This document shows positions 13,614 to 26,719 of a DNA stretch of 64,000 nucleotides, in pieces. A program made the translations under genes and the position numbers. The stretch covers positions 17,093,501 through 17,157,500 of the forward strand of contig NC_068973.1 in assembly GCF_016808095.1 (NCBI RefSeq), written 5' to 3'. Source of the DNA: Vigna angularis. Taxonomy: Eukaryota > Streptophyta > Magnoliopsida > Fabales > Fabaceae. Position 1 is the first letter of the stretch. The number at the start of each line of letters is the position of its first letter. The notes under the pieces were generated by a model, which searched no databases, was not told where the DNA came from, and saw only the letters and a program-made list of their open reading frames with translations.

Positions 13614-13836
13614 AGCATTCCCTATCGTTGATGGTTTCTACGCGACCGTTTTAACGTTGAGATGAAATTCCTAAGCTGGTCTTAACTTTTCATGAATGGA
13701 CATTTGAGTCCTCTTCGTAACAACGTGGCACGCTCTCATTAGCTACGGTTTTTAAGGTGTGACATCCTCTCTTATCTCCAGTACATGTAGAACGTTACAC
13801 AGGAGACCCGAGACACGTGGCATTGTATTTCTCTTC
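13614..13836. promoter_or_regulatory. Shared divergent promoter region, ABCI10-ndhO
   Basis: Only 223 bases separate the two start codons, so the promoters and 5' untranslated regions of both genes must overlap here or lie in transcribed sequence. It contains ACGTGGC (13723-13729) and a perfect G-box CACGTG (13814-13819, context ACACGTGGCA), 18 bases before the ndhO start. G-boxes are common in light- and ABA-responsive plant promoters. No TATA box stands out. That the element serves both genes is inference. Confidence 0.6.
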
Positions 13837-15167
13837 ATGGCGTTCTCTGCAACTCTATCCTACACCACCTTCCCTTCGCTTCCTCGCTTCCCCCAAATTT
13901 TGAGAACAAAGAGAGTTCATTTCCGACTGATTCGTGCAGCACAGAGCGGTGAATCAGAGACCCCGGAGAGTAAGAGTGAAGGGTCATCTAAGGCTCAGTC
14001 TGCAAGTGCTTCTCCTAAGCCTCCCAAGAAACCAGTTTATTCCTGTGAGTATAGCAAACATTGAACTGACTAGTGTTTCTTAAGAGACTAAAGCTCTTCT
14101 TTTGATTACTGCTGCTTGCTTTTTTGGCGGGGGGCAGTGAAGAAAGGTCAGATTGTGAGGGTGGACAAGGAGAAATATCTCAATAGCATCAATGTAAGAA
14201 GAACGTTGTTTTGTCGTATTATTTATTGGCTTGGTTTCGATTGTGAACACAGACGTGTCCATTTTTAATGTTTCAGTATCTTTCTGTTGGGCACCCACCT
14301 TATTACAAAGGATTAGACTACATTTATGAAGACCGTGGTGAGGTAAAAAGCAAAACTTGTCGAACTAGTTTGCATGGGGTGGCTCTGCTTTTTTACGTCA
14401 TCACAATTTATCTAATTCAATTGTGGGGAATTCTTCTAGGTCCTGGATATGCGTATATTTGAAACAGGAGAGTATGCTCTTGTAAGTAACTTACATCTGT
14501 CTATCCTATTGTATTTTCATAGAATACAAATATCTTTCTAAGAAACAATGTTCTGATGAACGTGAGACCTCGGCAAGAATCAAAACTAACTCTCTTTTTG
14601 CAATGCCAATGATGTTCTCTTGATCAAGCAAAGCTGAGCCTATATCAATTGATTGCATGATATATGTGCTAGATTCCAATTATGAAGAAATTGTCAAGAA
14701 TTTTAATGTTTTATACTGAGAAAAACTCGTGCTTTATTGATAGATTGCATGGGTAGGGATTCCCACTGCTCCAGCTTGGCTTCCTACGTACATGCTTATC
14801 AAGGTATCGTTTAACGTGTTCAAATTTTGAACTACTATTTATAACTGGGTAAGATTCTTGCAGGGTCACAGCTTAAGCAAAATCCTGATCAAGCAGAACT
14901 AGTATTTGGCCAAGAATAACTTGTTTAATCGAGTTTGACTTGTACCTGTCTTATTTTGTATTTAATACACTGAATAAATACTGTGCTTAGTAGCAGTTGA
15001 TTTCTTTACATGGTCATATAATGAATGAAATATGACTGAAGTTTTCTATATTTCTCTACAAACATAACATTTTCTTCTTTTCATTTTAGCTGTTTGTTAA
15101 AATGCAAGTTACCTCACTCTTTCTTTTTCATTTGCAGTCAGAGAAGCTTGACTATGAGAGGCTATGA
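13837..15167 (+). CDS. ndhO: NdhO, chloroplast NDH complex subunit O, six exons
   Basis: Exons: 13837-14044, 14138-14193, 14277-14342, 14440-14481, 14744-14803, 15138-15167. They sum to 462 nt (153 residues), close to the usual size near 158, with all GT/AG junctions in frame. NdhO is a nuclear-encoded stromal subunit of the thylakoid NAD(P)H dehydrogenase-like complex in cyclic electron flow and chlororespiration. The N terminus MAFSATLSYTTFPSLPRF is a typical Ser/Thr-rich transit peptide, followed by a Ser/Pro/Lys linker (about 45-68) and the conserved domain: KKGQIVRVDKEKYLNSIN, YLSVGHPPYYKGLDYIYEDR, FETGEYAL, WVGIPTAPAWLPTYMLIK, ending EKLDYERL. An in-frame ATG at 13759 would add 26 residues; the MAFSAT start is preferred because relatives begin there. 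A possible polyadenylation signal AATAAA lies at 15336-15341. Divergent from the ABC ATPase gene. Confidence 0.95.
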
Positions 15168-15341
15168 CCCACAAATGCTAAATGGATATATGATACTTTT
15201 TTTCTTACGCTGTAAGAGAATTTACAATTCAAGAATCTCAGATAGAAACACCATCTGAAACTCTACCCCATCTGTAAGGCAGAGTATTTCGAAGCCTTGT
15301 GAATGTGTATCTGTGCTTCCCTGCTTTTAAATTTTAATAAA

Positions 15342-17880
15342 TATCAATTCTCATTTGGATTTTTTAATTTCAAAAGTTTGTATAAAAAACGTAGAAACAG
15401 AAAATGGAGTCATCTGCAAAGAAAAAGCAACAGCAATGATCTGCAGAGCAACAGAAAATTTGAATTCCTTGTACTTTAGATGTCATAAAATGAATTTGGA
15501 ATTACCTTAAAAAACTCTAAGACATTTATACGGCATGCATATTAAATAAATAAAGATCAACAGCAGTGCAACAAAGAAAGGTGAAATGAAATCTAACGTC
15601 AACACGTTTTTACTATTGCACTTCTTAAAAACTCAATTAGTTCTGTTTTCATAATCATTAAAATTACTACAAACATTGTTCTATTGAATCTAACTCAGAT
15701 TTGAATATTGGATGATCTTAATAAATTCCTGTGGATAAACATTTGTTGATACTACAAATGCACATAGTACACTTGCTAGAACTAATTTGAAGTCGTCGGG
15801 ATTTGGCTAAGATATTTATAATTGGATTAGATTGCTGGATAAATCTGTATATATAGTTCTAACACATTTAGTTATATTCCTTACTATGTTGTATACTCTG
15901 TTATGCTCAATTTCTTTTAAAATTTTTCTTGTATGCAAAGAAGAAAACAGAACCAGACGTTGTTATTTGATTCTGAAATAGAAAGGAGTGCGAGAAGGAA
16001 TAATAGCAAAACCAGAAAATAGAAGCAATAAGCAAAAGTGCAGCAACAGTAGAAGGGGACATCCATTTCAGACTTTGATTTGCACACTCAATTAACAGCA
16101 ATGGCTGAAAGGATTCAAGGGAGAATTAAATAAAGAAGGTTGCTAGGAGATTATGAACAGCAAGGTCCTAAACACTTCTCTAGCATTGTCAGACTTACTA
16201 AGGGAGTAAAATTGAAACTTGCTATATTATCTTTAATAACTTCTAAGCAGTTTGCAGACTAGACAATATAATCATTTATCAACCTTTTAAGAGCTTTGGA
16301 GGTCTAAATCAAACAGATGTGATCCGGGATGCTACATCAAGTCATTGATAATTACATGAAACTTTTTTAAGGCTTTTACTTCCTCCATCTCCAGAATTTC
16401 TTCGAATTTCTTCTCACACTCCCACTAACGTTCAAAATATCCATTTTACCTTGTGGAGAAAGTTAAACTTTTTCTAATTTCTATCCAGAATAAAATTTTC
16501 AAAACAAATGAAATGTATTATGAAATAAATTTTCCGAAATAAGATTTTTGAAAAAACTTTCCAAAACTCATAAAATGCCTTTCGAAATGAGTTTTCCAGA
16601 ATATCCACACATAAAATATGTTTTAAAAAGAGTTATCCGAAATACATGAAATACATTCTAGGAAAAACTTTCCAAAACAAGTTTCTTTTCCCATATTTTC
16701 TCTCTTCTTTTGGCACAAGGTTCTCCGTCTCTTCTTCTGCCGCAACGGTGCGACAATGATGGTAGGCGTGATGGCAGTGATAGCGTGATGTGATACAGTG
16801 ACAAAGGGTGTTTGATAATACGGTAGAGGAGGCGATTGCCGTTCTTATAGGGGGAAGAAATGTGTTGAATGTGGTACTTCTTGCTAATGAAGTGATGGAA
16901 ACGACGAAAAGAGAAAATAAATCATATTTGATACAAAGTTGACTCTGAAAATGTGACAAATTTTGTAGAACATGGTGAAAAGAATGGAGTTTGGAGAAAA
17001 ATGGATTAGATAAATAAAAATTTGCATTGAATCAAATTTCTAATTTTTTCAATTATTTCCTTCTACTTTTTATTCTCTTTTCTTATATCTAAATAATGTC
17101 ATTTTTATACTCTTAAAACGTCTCCATTCAAAACACTGATCATTTAAAAAAAATGTAATAAACAAGTTGTTGAACGAGAGACGAATAAAAACAACATACC
17201 AATACTTTTCAACTTAAACATTCATTTCCTTAAAATATAATAGTTTTATTTAAAAACTAATTTTAACCATTAGATTTTCAAAAACAAAAATGCTCTCTAT
17301 TTTCATCATTCAGGCTTTGAAAAATCTGATAGCTAAATTGGTTACTCAACCAAATTATTCTATGTTTCGAAAGAAAAAATAAAGATAAAAAATAACGTCA
17401 TTCCACCGCTTCTTTATATAAACAATCTTTAGACAACTATTCTTGTCATACAATAAAAAAAATTGCAAATTTCCTCTGCAACTAAGTTTTAAAATGAGCT
17501 TCGAGGTTCATTTTACATTGCTTCAACACCAACTTCATGACGTGCAGTAGTAATTTGAATATAAATCAAAGAAATTCGTAATAATAAAATTGCTTCCAAT
17601 TAATATTTTGGACATTCCGGACTCGTTGGCTCTTTCAACTTTATAGCCCATCATTCTGGCATGGCTCACGGTTTGGAACCAAGTTCCACACCATACACAT
17701 CATCCTCAGGTAAAATACATAATTTTAAAAAAGTGGAAGAGTATGTATGAAAAATTACCCTCTTTTTTCTCCTGCCATGAACTAACAATATACAACATAA
17801 ACGTTACTACAAACAGTAAACACTTGCCTTTACAGTAATCAATAAATTGTTACAAGCAGCACGGTGTCCCCAGTCTAATG
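15342..17880. other. Intergenic spacer between ndhO and MAPKKK3
   Basis: AT-rich; no coding family, terminal repeats or RNA gene recognised. Short minus-strand frames at about 15.9-16.1 and 16.6-17.0 kb lack family resemblance. The right end is probably 3' untranslated region of the convergent kinase gene. Confidence 0.55.
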
Positions 17881-18065
17881 GCTGCATCAAGAGGTCCTAC
17901 ACCTCACTTCTACCGTAGGTGGTCTCGTTCTCATGTATAAAGAATTGACCAGAATCCTTTACATAGAGTTTGTACTCTAATAGTGCAGATGATTGAAGTT
18001 CAACCACTGACCACAAGGTATGCCGGGGAAACCAAAAGACTTTAGAGGTATTTACAATCGGTAAC

Positions 18066-21000
18066 TCAAATGAATCTTCTAGGGGATCCACCCGGTGTGT
18101 GGGCTTTGTAAAAAGATTTTTCATGAAAAGGATCAAGAGTGAATGTTGCATTTGATCTCACTGGATATGAAGGGAGGGTATTTTGCCCCATCAAAGTGTA
18201 AGTTGGATGAGGAGGAGAAAGAAAACAGCTCTTGTGGGCTGGCCCATACTGTCTCAATGGACTTGAGCAGGGCGATACTGGTAAAGATGTGATCACCCTT
18301 GTGTTATCTCTGCAGAAGGAAGTTCAAACAGCGAGTCATTCTAAATAGCATAAAAATTATTCAGCATATACAGAGATTCATCACCAGGCCTTGATAAGAG
18401 AAGGTCAGATGTTTAACCTTGGGCTCCTTACTGCACGTGAAGTAACAGGAACTGGCTTTGTTCCATATTCTCCATCCAATGAATTTATACTCGTTCTATT
18501 GGAATGATCTAAAACTGGCTGCAAAGCAATTCAAACAAAGAGAAAGTTAGCTCCATCTCAATGCTTGCCATAGAAATTGATTTTAAGATATTTTGGAACT
18601 TCAAAATGACAAAATAAAGTTTACGGAGTATGTGCATTATTATAACCATGACTTCAAATGAACTAATACTTTCTATCCAAGTTTTGCTGTACTTTTAGGA
18701 TTCTCTTGCAGCATTATGTGCTCTAAGTAATTATGCAATACACTTTTATCCAAAAAAAGGAAAGCGATATTCTGTTATCAGTTGTCACCCATAACTATAC
18801 CATGATCACCCTGTTAATCTGTTCTCCAACTTCACCAGTACATGAGTATGCAATCCAACAACAGTCTTGGGTAAAAAAAGACGATCAAATTCCATACAAA
18901 AAGCTAGTAGCTTACATAACCACCAAAACACACATAACAGACAATCATCTGCTTTTATTCGTCCTTTCCTGATTACAACATTATATCTGTTTAACATATA
19001 ATTCTATAGACACAACTAAACAACGAAGTCATGTATGTTTAGTAAAGAAAACCTGAACAACTTTTCTAGTTTATATCCAGACAGACACCAATTGATTTGC
19101 AGAAGTCACTTCATCCATATAATTACTACATATTTACGATATATTATTTTAAACATGATAATAGTAAAAGCATATAGGATTGAGCTACATAATACGTACA
19201 GCATAAGAAAAAGTAAGCAAACCATTGAAATAAAATCCTGACATATGATGTGACGAAATCCAATCATCACATCTCAGCCATATACTAAATATCTACAATA
19301 TATTATTTTAAACATGATAATAGTAGGCACATAGGATTGAGCTGCATAATACGTACAGCATAAGAAAAACTAAGCAAACCATTGAGATAAATCCTGACAT
19401 ATGACATGATCAAATCCAATCATTACATCTTATCCAGTATAGGATAACCACAAATGATGAAATCACATATATGTTAAACATGAGAATGGAATTAACATGT
19501 AAGACGCCAAACAACATAACTTCAGAAAGAAAATAAAAAAGCATTAAGGACTATACCGGCGGTGTCCGACTTCCATCAAAACTGCAGGGGAAAGCATCCC
19601 TAGTTATTCTGACATTTGTAGCTTTTGTTGCTGGTTGATCTCGAATGAAGGCGTGATCTAGTAACTCCTGGGCTGTGGGGCGGGCCGATGGATCTCTTTG
19701 TAAGCATTGCTGAATGAAATTCTTTGCATCGCTAGAGAGATGATCAGGGATTTCAGGCATATCTCTACTGTTACCGATTTTAAATATTGCCGCTACCTGA
19801 TGAATACAAGCATTAAAACCAATGTTTGCCCTTCATATTCTTTAAATAGGCTGATATCAAACATGCAAATAAATGCTAGTTATAGATATCCAAAATCGCA
19901 CCCCTTCATATTGATTCCAGGGAGGCTTTGATGTTGCCATTTCAAGAATTGTGCATCCCAAGCTCCATATATCAACAGGAAGGCTATAGCCATTTGTATT
20001 CATTACAACCTAAGAAAGCAAAGATCAGTATACATTACAACTTACAGTGAAAGTGAAAAGGACGCGTCTGTTCAAAATGAAAATTGTGAAAAAAGGGTAA
20101 AATATTTTACCTCAGGTGCCATCCAGTATGGACTCCCTTTGAAAGAAAGCATGGAGGAAGAAGAATTTATCTGTTTCAGAACAATCATAATTCAGAGATG
20201 ATCTCCATCATAAAACTATACATTTAGAAACTCTGCTCCCCCTACTATTTTTCTTCCGACTCTTCCATTTCACAAGGGTTTCTATCACATAAATTTATGT
20301 CACATGGGACCCATTCGGTGGACATGATGTGATAGAATAAGAAAATAGGACATGACATGATAAGGACATGATAAAAATAAGAAAAAGATAAGATATAATC
20401 ATATTTAGTGTTTAGTGAACACAAGAGAACAAACTACACAAGGATAGGATATAATATAAAGGATGTTTAAATGACAAATTTTCATTAAATTACACATAAT
20501 TTTCTAAAAAAATGACTTTTAATTTATATTTTTTACAAATAATGGAAATTATATAAAAATATAATTTTAACTAAATTATACAAAATTACTTTTCATTTAT
20601 ATAACTACTTTTTATACTATAAAAGATTATATAAGATTTTAAAATTATAACTGATATCTTAAAAATGTTTAAATTATTATTACTTAATTTTAGTAGCCTA
20701 TAAATAATAAAATTTAAATTTGTGCCACAATAATTATAAATCTAAATACATATAACATAATATGCTAAGTAAAATAATTATTATATATATTATGATATAA
20801 ACTAATATTAATAAAATCATATAAATTTTGCAAAATTAATATTATGATTCAAATATTTTTCTCTGAGAAAATTTAATAAGATGTTAATTTTAATACTGTA
20901 ATTATCATTATAATTTAAATTTATGTGTCAATATTATATCTATATCTATAGATAGAGAGAGGGCAGGAGAGGAAAACCGGGGGGGGGGGGGGGGGGGGGG

Positions 21001-24000
21001 GGGAGGGTTTATCCTATCCTATCAAACCTACCTCGCCTTCTTTCTTAAGATAAGAAATACACTGTACTACTGGCAAGATATGATAAGTGATAAAATAACA
21101 TTATCATATAATGTTGGTGCAACAAATAACAGATCATAACACGGTAGGATAATTATCTTATCCTGCAACATCCTACCCACCAAATGGACCCTTGAATTTT
21201 AAAAGAAGAGCCAGATGTACTCTAGCTCTCATTCTTCTATCTTGCGATTTTACTGAGAAATCATACGTAATCAAGAGGGTAAAGTGGAATGTCTCTATCA
21301 CTACCCAGTCAGATATGAATAGAACAGCAGGTTTGAAGCTGGAGCAAAAGAAAGACTTTTAAGTACTCCCATGATTTTATATCTTGTGTATTGGCCAATT
21401 TATTTTGCAAGAAGCGCTAACTTTTCAAATGAGCAGCCAAAAGCAATTGATTCTTTAAAGAATACATTTCAAAAGCTTACATGTTTGGCCATTCCAAAGT
21501 CTGCCAGCTTGATTTCACCATTAGGATCAACTAGTATGTTAGCCCCCTTGATATCCCTGCGTAAAAAAAAAAGTTTAAGAGTCAAGATGCATGCAATTCA
21601 TATTATAAATATAGATCTTTGAGTAACCATTAACCAAATTACCTATGCACTGTATTTCTCCCATGAAGATAGCAAAGACCAGAGACAATTTGCCTGGTAT
21701 AATTTTGAATAACAGGCTCTTTGAAGGCCCCATATTCCTGAAGTAATTTGTGAATAGAACCACCAGAGACATATTCCAAATAAACGGAGAGTGTTTCTTC
21801 TCCCTGCAAACATGGCACATCCGCACATATATATATATATATATTTATGAATGGTTCTCAATCATTAATTTTTTTCCTTCTTTTCCTATGTGCATACAGC
21901 TATAGTTACAAGATTCAAAACTTATAACATTTTAGCCACATACCAAATCACTCCCATAGTATTGAACAATGTTTGAATGTGAAAGCTGACTGAGCAAATT
22001 GATCTCCTGCAACAAAATGAAGATCAGACATATCAAAACAAAATCCAATACAGCACTATAGAATGTTTAAGGCACCATGCATAAATCTTAAAAAATAATA
22101 GAATTACCTGATTAAGTTGTTTGAGGCACTCTTTTGACGTTTGGTCATCACAGACAACCCTGACTTCCTTTATTGCACACAATTGTCCACTATTACTGGC
22201 AAAGTTTCAACACAAGCTTTTCAGAGACGTAGAACAAACATAGGAAGCATATATAGTTTCTGTAGCTTGTCCATAACATGGACATTTGGACACAGTGCAC
22301 ATTCTGAAAGAAGACTTGTGATATAATTCTACGAACATAGTTTAAATTCAAAGCTTGTGATTTTATATTGCCACAACAACAGACACAAATATTTCCTTTG
22401 TAGCCTAAAGATTTGCTCATATACAACCACCGATAGCAAAAGCCACAAGTTCTGCCTTTAATTCAGGGAGTGAAAACTATAAAGTTGTTGCAGCCTAACC
22501 AAAAAGGAGAATTGAAAGTCAATTTCCTTCACTGTAAAAGAAAAAACAAACCAAAAATACCTATTGAATCCCAGGTAAACATGCCCAAAAGTTCCCCGTC
22601 CTAGAAGCTTTCCCTTCTTCCACTTTGAAAGGTTACTGGTAGTGTGTTCTGCCACCCCATTTGCTCTAGCGCTGGAAAGAGAAGAAGAAGGGCTAGTAGG
22701 AGAGCCCGGTGGAAGAGGCAATGGATGGCATTCACCCCTTCCGTCTTCTTGTCTGCCTGTAGGAGAGTCAAGGCTCAAAATAGGCAACTTCGGATGAAGA
22801 GGTGATGTTGGGCTGGTGGGCCCTCTTGACCCAGGACCTGGGCTTTTAGACCTCACATGGAACTTCACGTCACCTTGCGCTCTAGCATAAAGAAACAGCA
22901 TCGATTAGTTCAGCAGCAGATGGGAGAAATAAACTTAACAGTCCATGTTTTATGTGTTCCTTTACCTTAACACTAGCCATGCTAAATTGAGTGTAGATAA
23001 TATAACTACGGCCCCCCATATTTTATAGTTACAAAACTAACTAATTATAGAAAAAAAAAAATAAGGTAAAAATATTTTTGCTTAAGTTTCACCTAAATAA
23101 ATTGGGATGAATTAGATGCCTAAAGCAGATAGATATTCGAGAGGGTGAGGGTGGATGGCGGGTGGTTAACCTCGTACAGATAAAAAGGATATGAATTATA
23201 AGTCTTAACAAAATTTCCCATCAAGATGTAGATCTTCATTTTCCCCGAACAAATCCATACCCAGAGTCTAGGAGCTGCAATTTCGGAGTTTGGAAACGCA
23301 ATTTGAAGAACGGATAATTCCAAATCTACAACTACACTGAAGAAGACTCCTCAAAGCCGTGATTATAAATTGTATTAAGTATGAGCCTACAGAGAGAGAG
23401 GACTCTGAAACTAAAATCAAAGAAAAGTTGAGGAAAGAAAAACAAAGAAGAAAAGGAGCAGAAGTGTACGAAAAAGTGAAAAATCGTGTTTTAAAAGATA
23501 GGGAGGAAGTAGCAAGAGCCAGTTTCGAATTGGGATTGCAAGTCTGAACAAAACTAAAAAGGAATCTCACAAATCAAGAAAAGTATGCAATGATGTTCCA
23601 ATAGAAAGAGAGGAGACGTCACAGAGCCTCAGCCACCGGAGTAAAAGTCACTTTATCTCATCAATGATTAAGCTAATAACAGGGGACCTAAATTAAAATA
23701 AATGAATAAATAATAGCGTAAATGAAATCCAATTCAATCCAATCCAACGGAATTGAATTGAATCTCATGTTAATCAAGGAGCATAACAGTTAACAACAGA
23801 CCTAGCACCAGTAATCTGAGCGTGATATGAGGGATGGTCCTCGTAGGAGCCACTGGAGCTGACGCTAGAGCCTGAAACGGAGGCAGATCCGAAGACGAGG
23901 CCCTGGTCGATGCTGAAGCTTTGCGTGGAAGAGACAGAGGGGCGAGGCAAGGGGAGCCCCCGCTTCTCGTCGGAGTCGGCGGCGGAGGGAGCTAAATCGC

Positions 24001-24181
24001 GGCTAGCGCGTGGGGAATTGTGGACGTGGACAACTTCGTCGAAGCTCTTGTTGGGCCTAGTCTTGGGCTTGATGAAGTTGAAGTGAAGAACGCTGGTACT
24101 CCCGCCGCCGCCGCCGCCATGCGGGTGGTGGTCCTCTTGGTCCTTGCTCTTGCTGGACTTTTTACCCCACCAAGTGGGCAT
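18066..24181 (-). CDS. MAPKKK3: MAPKKK3-type MAP kinase kinase kinase, eleven coding exons
   Basis: Exons: 24181-23802, 22881-22561, 22189-22108, 22006-21944, 21803-21643, 21556-21481, 20170-20111, 20009-19902, 19796-19557, 18518-18418, 18309-18066. They sum to 1836 nt (611 residues), the size of Arabidopsis MAPKKK3, every junction GT/AG and in phase. A Ser/Thr kinase of the MEKK group acting at the top of MAPK cascades. The N-terminal 210 residues are low-complexity and Ser/Pro/Gly-rich, beginning [14 protein letters not shown]. The kinase domain is about 214-468: Gly-loop GRGTFGHV, catalytic Lys241 (AIKEV), H335-R-D337 split across exons 5/6, DFG at 355-357 (ADFGMAKH), YWMAPE ending at 381, DIWSLGCT. 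The C-terminal tail has the conserved [19 protein letters not shown] and CFLSPPHP blocks. The long intron 6 holds an inverted-repeat element; intron 9 has a tandem duplication. All catalytic residues present; predicted active. Confidence 0.95.
19115..19435. repeat. Tandem duplication of an approximately 163-bp unit in MAPKKK3 intron 9
   Basis: Copy 1 starts CCATATAATTAC at 19115 and copy 2 starts CCATATACTAAA at 19278; both contain ATATTATTTTAAACATGATA and CATAATACGTACAGCATAAG. The copies have diverged by scattered substitutions and small indels, so the event is not recent. The second copy fades out near 19435, about 120 bases upstream (on the plus strand) of exon 9. Confidence 0.85.
20305..21191. 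mobile_element. Putative non-autonomous inverted-repeat DNA element in MAPKKK3 intron 6
   Basis: The ends form imperfect inverted repeats: left GGGACCCATTCGGTGGACAT, right (reverse complement) GGGTCCATTTGGTGGGTAGG, with further similarity over about 35 bases (…GATAGAATAAG against …GCAGGATAAG). Subterminal copies of GATAAG/GATAT motifs on both sides are like those of MITE-type elements. The interior is very AT-rich with no coding frame and contains a poly-G run. I could not find a clear target-site duplication, so superfamily (hAT or PIF/Harbinger-like) is open and the exact ends are approximate. Confidence 0.6.
20979..21003. repeat. Poly-G tract (25 G)
   Basis: Uninterrupted run of G inside the intronic inverted-repeat element, preceded by a GA-rich stretch (20951-20976). 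The true length could be misjudged by sequencing. Confidence 0.9.
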
Positions 24182-24268
24182 GTTCTAAATAATACTAAGC
24201 ACAATTGGAGACGAGGGAAGGAAGAGAGGTTGAATTGGGGAAGAATCAGAATAAGAAGAAGAAGAAGA

Positions 24269-24301
<33 letters not shown>

Positions 24302-24420
24302 AAGGGGTTGAGAGTGGTTAGGTTTTGTTCAATTGAAAGAGGAAGATACGACGAAAGAGGAGAAAATAAAAAAGGAAAAGAAAAGAAAGAGAGAGAGAGA
24401 GAGTGAAGAACAGCTAAGGT
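24182..24420 (-). promoter_or_regulatory. CT-rich 5' leader of MAPKKK3
   Basis: On the gene's sense strand this is a pyrimidine-rich leader with long CT/CTT microsatellites (plus-strand GA/GAA runs at 24254-24302 and 24376-24404). Such tracts are common in plant 5' untranslated regions. Farther upstream lie TGACGTGGC (24458-24466) and ACGTGTC (24544-24550), candidate bZIP sites. Transcription start not determined. Long open frames on both strands here come from the microsatellites. Confidence 0.5.
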
Positions 24421-24550
24421 TGGGGTTGGAGGGGACGGCAGACGGTGGTTGGATAAGTGACGTGGCAATTTCTTAGAAAGAGAAAGGCTTTGAGAGAGGG
24501 CCCACACTCCCAATCTATAACTCTCTTCTCTCTGTCTCCTCCTACGTGTC

Positions 24551-26719
24551 ACTCTCTCTAACGTCTTACGTGCGTTTTCAACAACACCCTTCTAACTCTA
24601 ACCGTAACTCTCCCTCGGTTAATTTTTCCAAAAAAATAAAAACAAATATAATAGAATCCGCATTGGCCACTGTGCACTCGTTTTTGCGCTTTACTTTACA
24701 GTTTCACACGCTCCAACTGGAACGTCCTGGCCGCCACCCACAAACCATTTACTTACCCAAAATAATAAACAAAACGACGACGCAAATTCAATTTAAAATT
24801 TACCAATTTCACTTTTGTGATTTAACCTAAATTTGTGGGGTTGGCGATAATGTTTACGTGTATGGATAGATTCAATGTTACACATAGAACAACATATCCG
24901 TTGCTCCACATAAATGCCCACTCCCACCACTCCCTTTTTTTTTTCTCTTTGCCATAAATATCTCTCACACAAATTACTACATTCTTTTTCCACTCTTTAT
25001 TATCTACAAAAACAAATTCAATTCAAAAACTCATTTATTTTTTATCTCCCAAGCTTCTTATCATGTCACGAGCCACCACACACTTTTCAGTTTTTTTTAT
25101 GACAACAACGTTACTCGTGATCTTCATTTCGCCACTACTTTTTTTTTATTTATTACTATTTTTACTATGATTAAACTATTGTTGTCAGGAACTACATTAA
25201 AATTTCTCTCAGTTTCCGCGCTGTCTGTATCCACCATTTTTTTTCTCATACAGTGCCGCCATGAGGTGGATGCTGCCTAAGTCTATAAATTATTATAATG
25301 TCTTATTCTCTCTACTTCCACTAATCACAATATAATAAAAGAATTCATATGTAGTTATCACTATTTTAAACAAATTTAATGTTTCGTACATATCTTAATA
25401 CTTATTTAATCATACTAATTACATGTACACTTTGTATATTGAGCTATTTATGTATGTATGCATAACTGCAGTCTTATCTTCTATACTGATGTCCATTGAT
25501 TAGAAAATATTTAATTATGTATTACCTAAAACGCTCTGATTCCATTTAGTTAATGTTGGATCAGTTATACATACGATTATTGAGTAATGATTATAAAGGT
25601 AGCTTATAACTTAAATTTCCCAAAAAACAGTGGTTCTGACATAAGGGGAAAAAATATATAAAACGGTTATAGTTTTAAAACATACATGAATAATTGGATT
25701 GAATTAATATGAAAAGTATTTAGATGAAGTTCTGGCAGAAGCTTACACAACTTCAAGATAAAAGAAAAGAAAAACATTAGTCATTTTTATTGTATGTATG
25801 TTACAGATTTCTTCTTCCCCAATGAAAAAAAGAATAATATAATGATGATACTTAAGATAAAATAATCGTGTAAATTTTTATGTTTGTAAAAATGTTAATA
25901 ATAAAAAATAGTATTAAATGAATAGGGATTTTGAAACAGAGGATTAAGGGAAAAGGGTGGGACCATAATCGAAAAAAGTTGATGGTTTTGTGCGTGAGTC
26001 TGTGAGTAATTATTGTGGGGTGCCTCTTTTTGCCTTGGCTGCTAATGATGGCATCCTGTTGCAGAGACTCCTCCCTTTTCTCACCATGTGTTTAAATGTA
26101 TCTGCCCACATTCATTATTCCTTTTTGCCATTTCAATTTAGGAACAAGAACCAATCTGCTTTCAAATTCAAACCCATTTATCTGATTCTGTGCTTCTCAT
26201 TTTCCAATATGCACTATTCTTCACATATATGAATCTATTTTTTAAGTGAGTTAGAAAGCTCATATCACAATGATTGTTTTACTTTACTGGTAACTCTTGA
26301 ACTTTGGACCATTTTCATCGTTTCTCTTACTTTATATTTACTTAATTTGGGAGCAAAAAACAAAAATGTGTCTAGATTAAGTGAACCTTTTCATTTAACA
26401 CGTTCAGTTGACTACTCTTGACCTATGTACCACACCACAATCTATGCAACCTACTCATCAAAGGATGGACCCAATTCGTAGAATTGGGACACTTGCTTCG
26501 TCTTCTGTTAAATTCTTGTCTTTAGATATTTATTTCTCTCAGTGGGTTATGTCGCAAATTTTATAGCCAATACTTTCACATACTCGAAGTTAAATCTACT
26601 TTAAATATATTTTTCATTTTCTCTCTTAGAGCTTTTCCATGAACCATCTCCAACTTTTATCAATTTTTCGTTTTTGTTTCTGTCAGAATGCAAAAAAATC
26701 TTTAACTGCCTTTTGATTA
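24551..26719. other. Intergenic spacer up to the first retrotransposon
   Basis: AT-rich, no gene, RNA or terminal repeat recognised. It marks the edge between the gene-dense left part and the retrotransposon block. Confidence 0.55.

Noticed and set aside
16633..16959. 108-codon minus-strand frame between ndhO and MAPKKK3
   Set aside because: No conserved blocks, His/Ser/Thr-rich, no splice-linked exons; treated as chance.
21829..21845. Short (AT)n run in a MAPKKK3 intron
   Set aside because: Too short and ordinary to list as a feature.
24020..24406. 128-codon plus-strand open frame opposite MAPKKK3 exon 1 and leader
   Set aside because: It arises from the GA/GAA microsatellite and the complement of coding sequence; no family resemblance.
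23992..24552. 186-codon minus-strand open frame over the MAPKKK3 leader
   Set aside because: Out of frame with the kinase start and composed of Ser/Leu runs from CT repeats.
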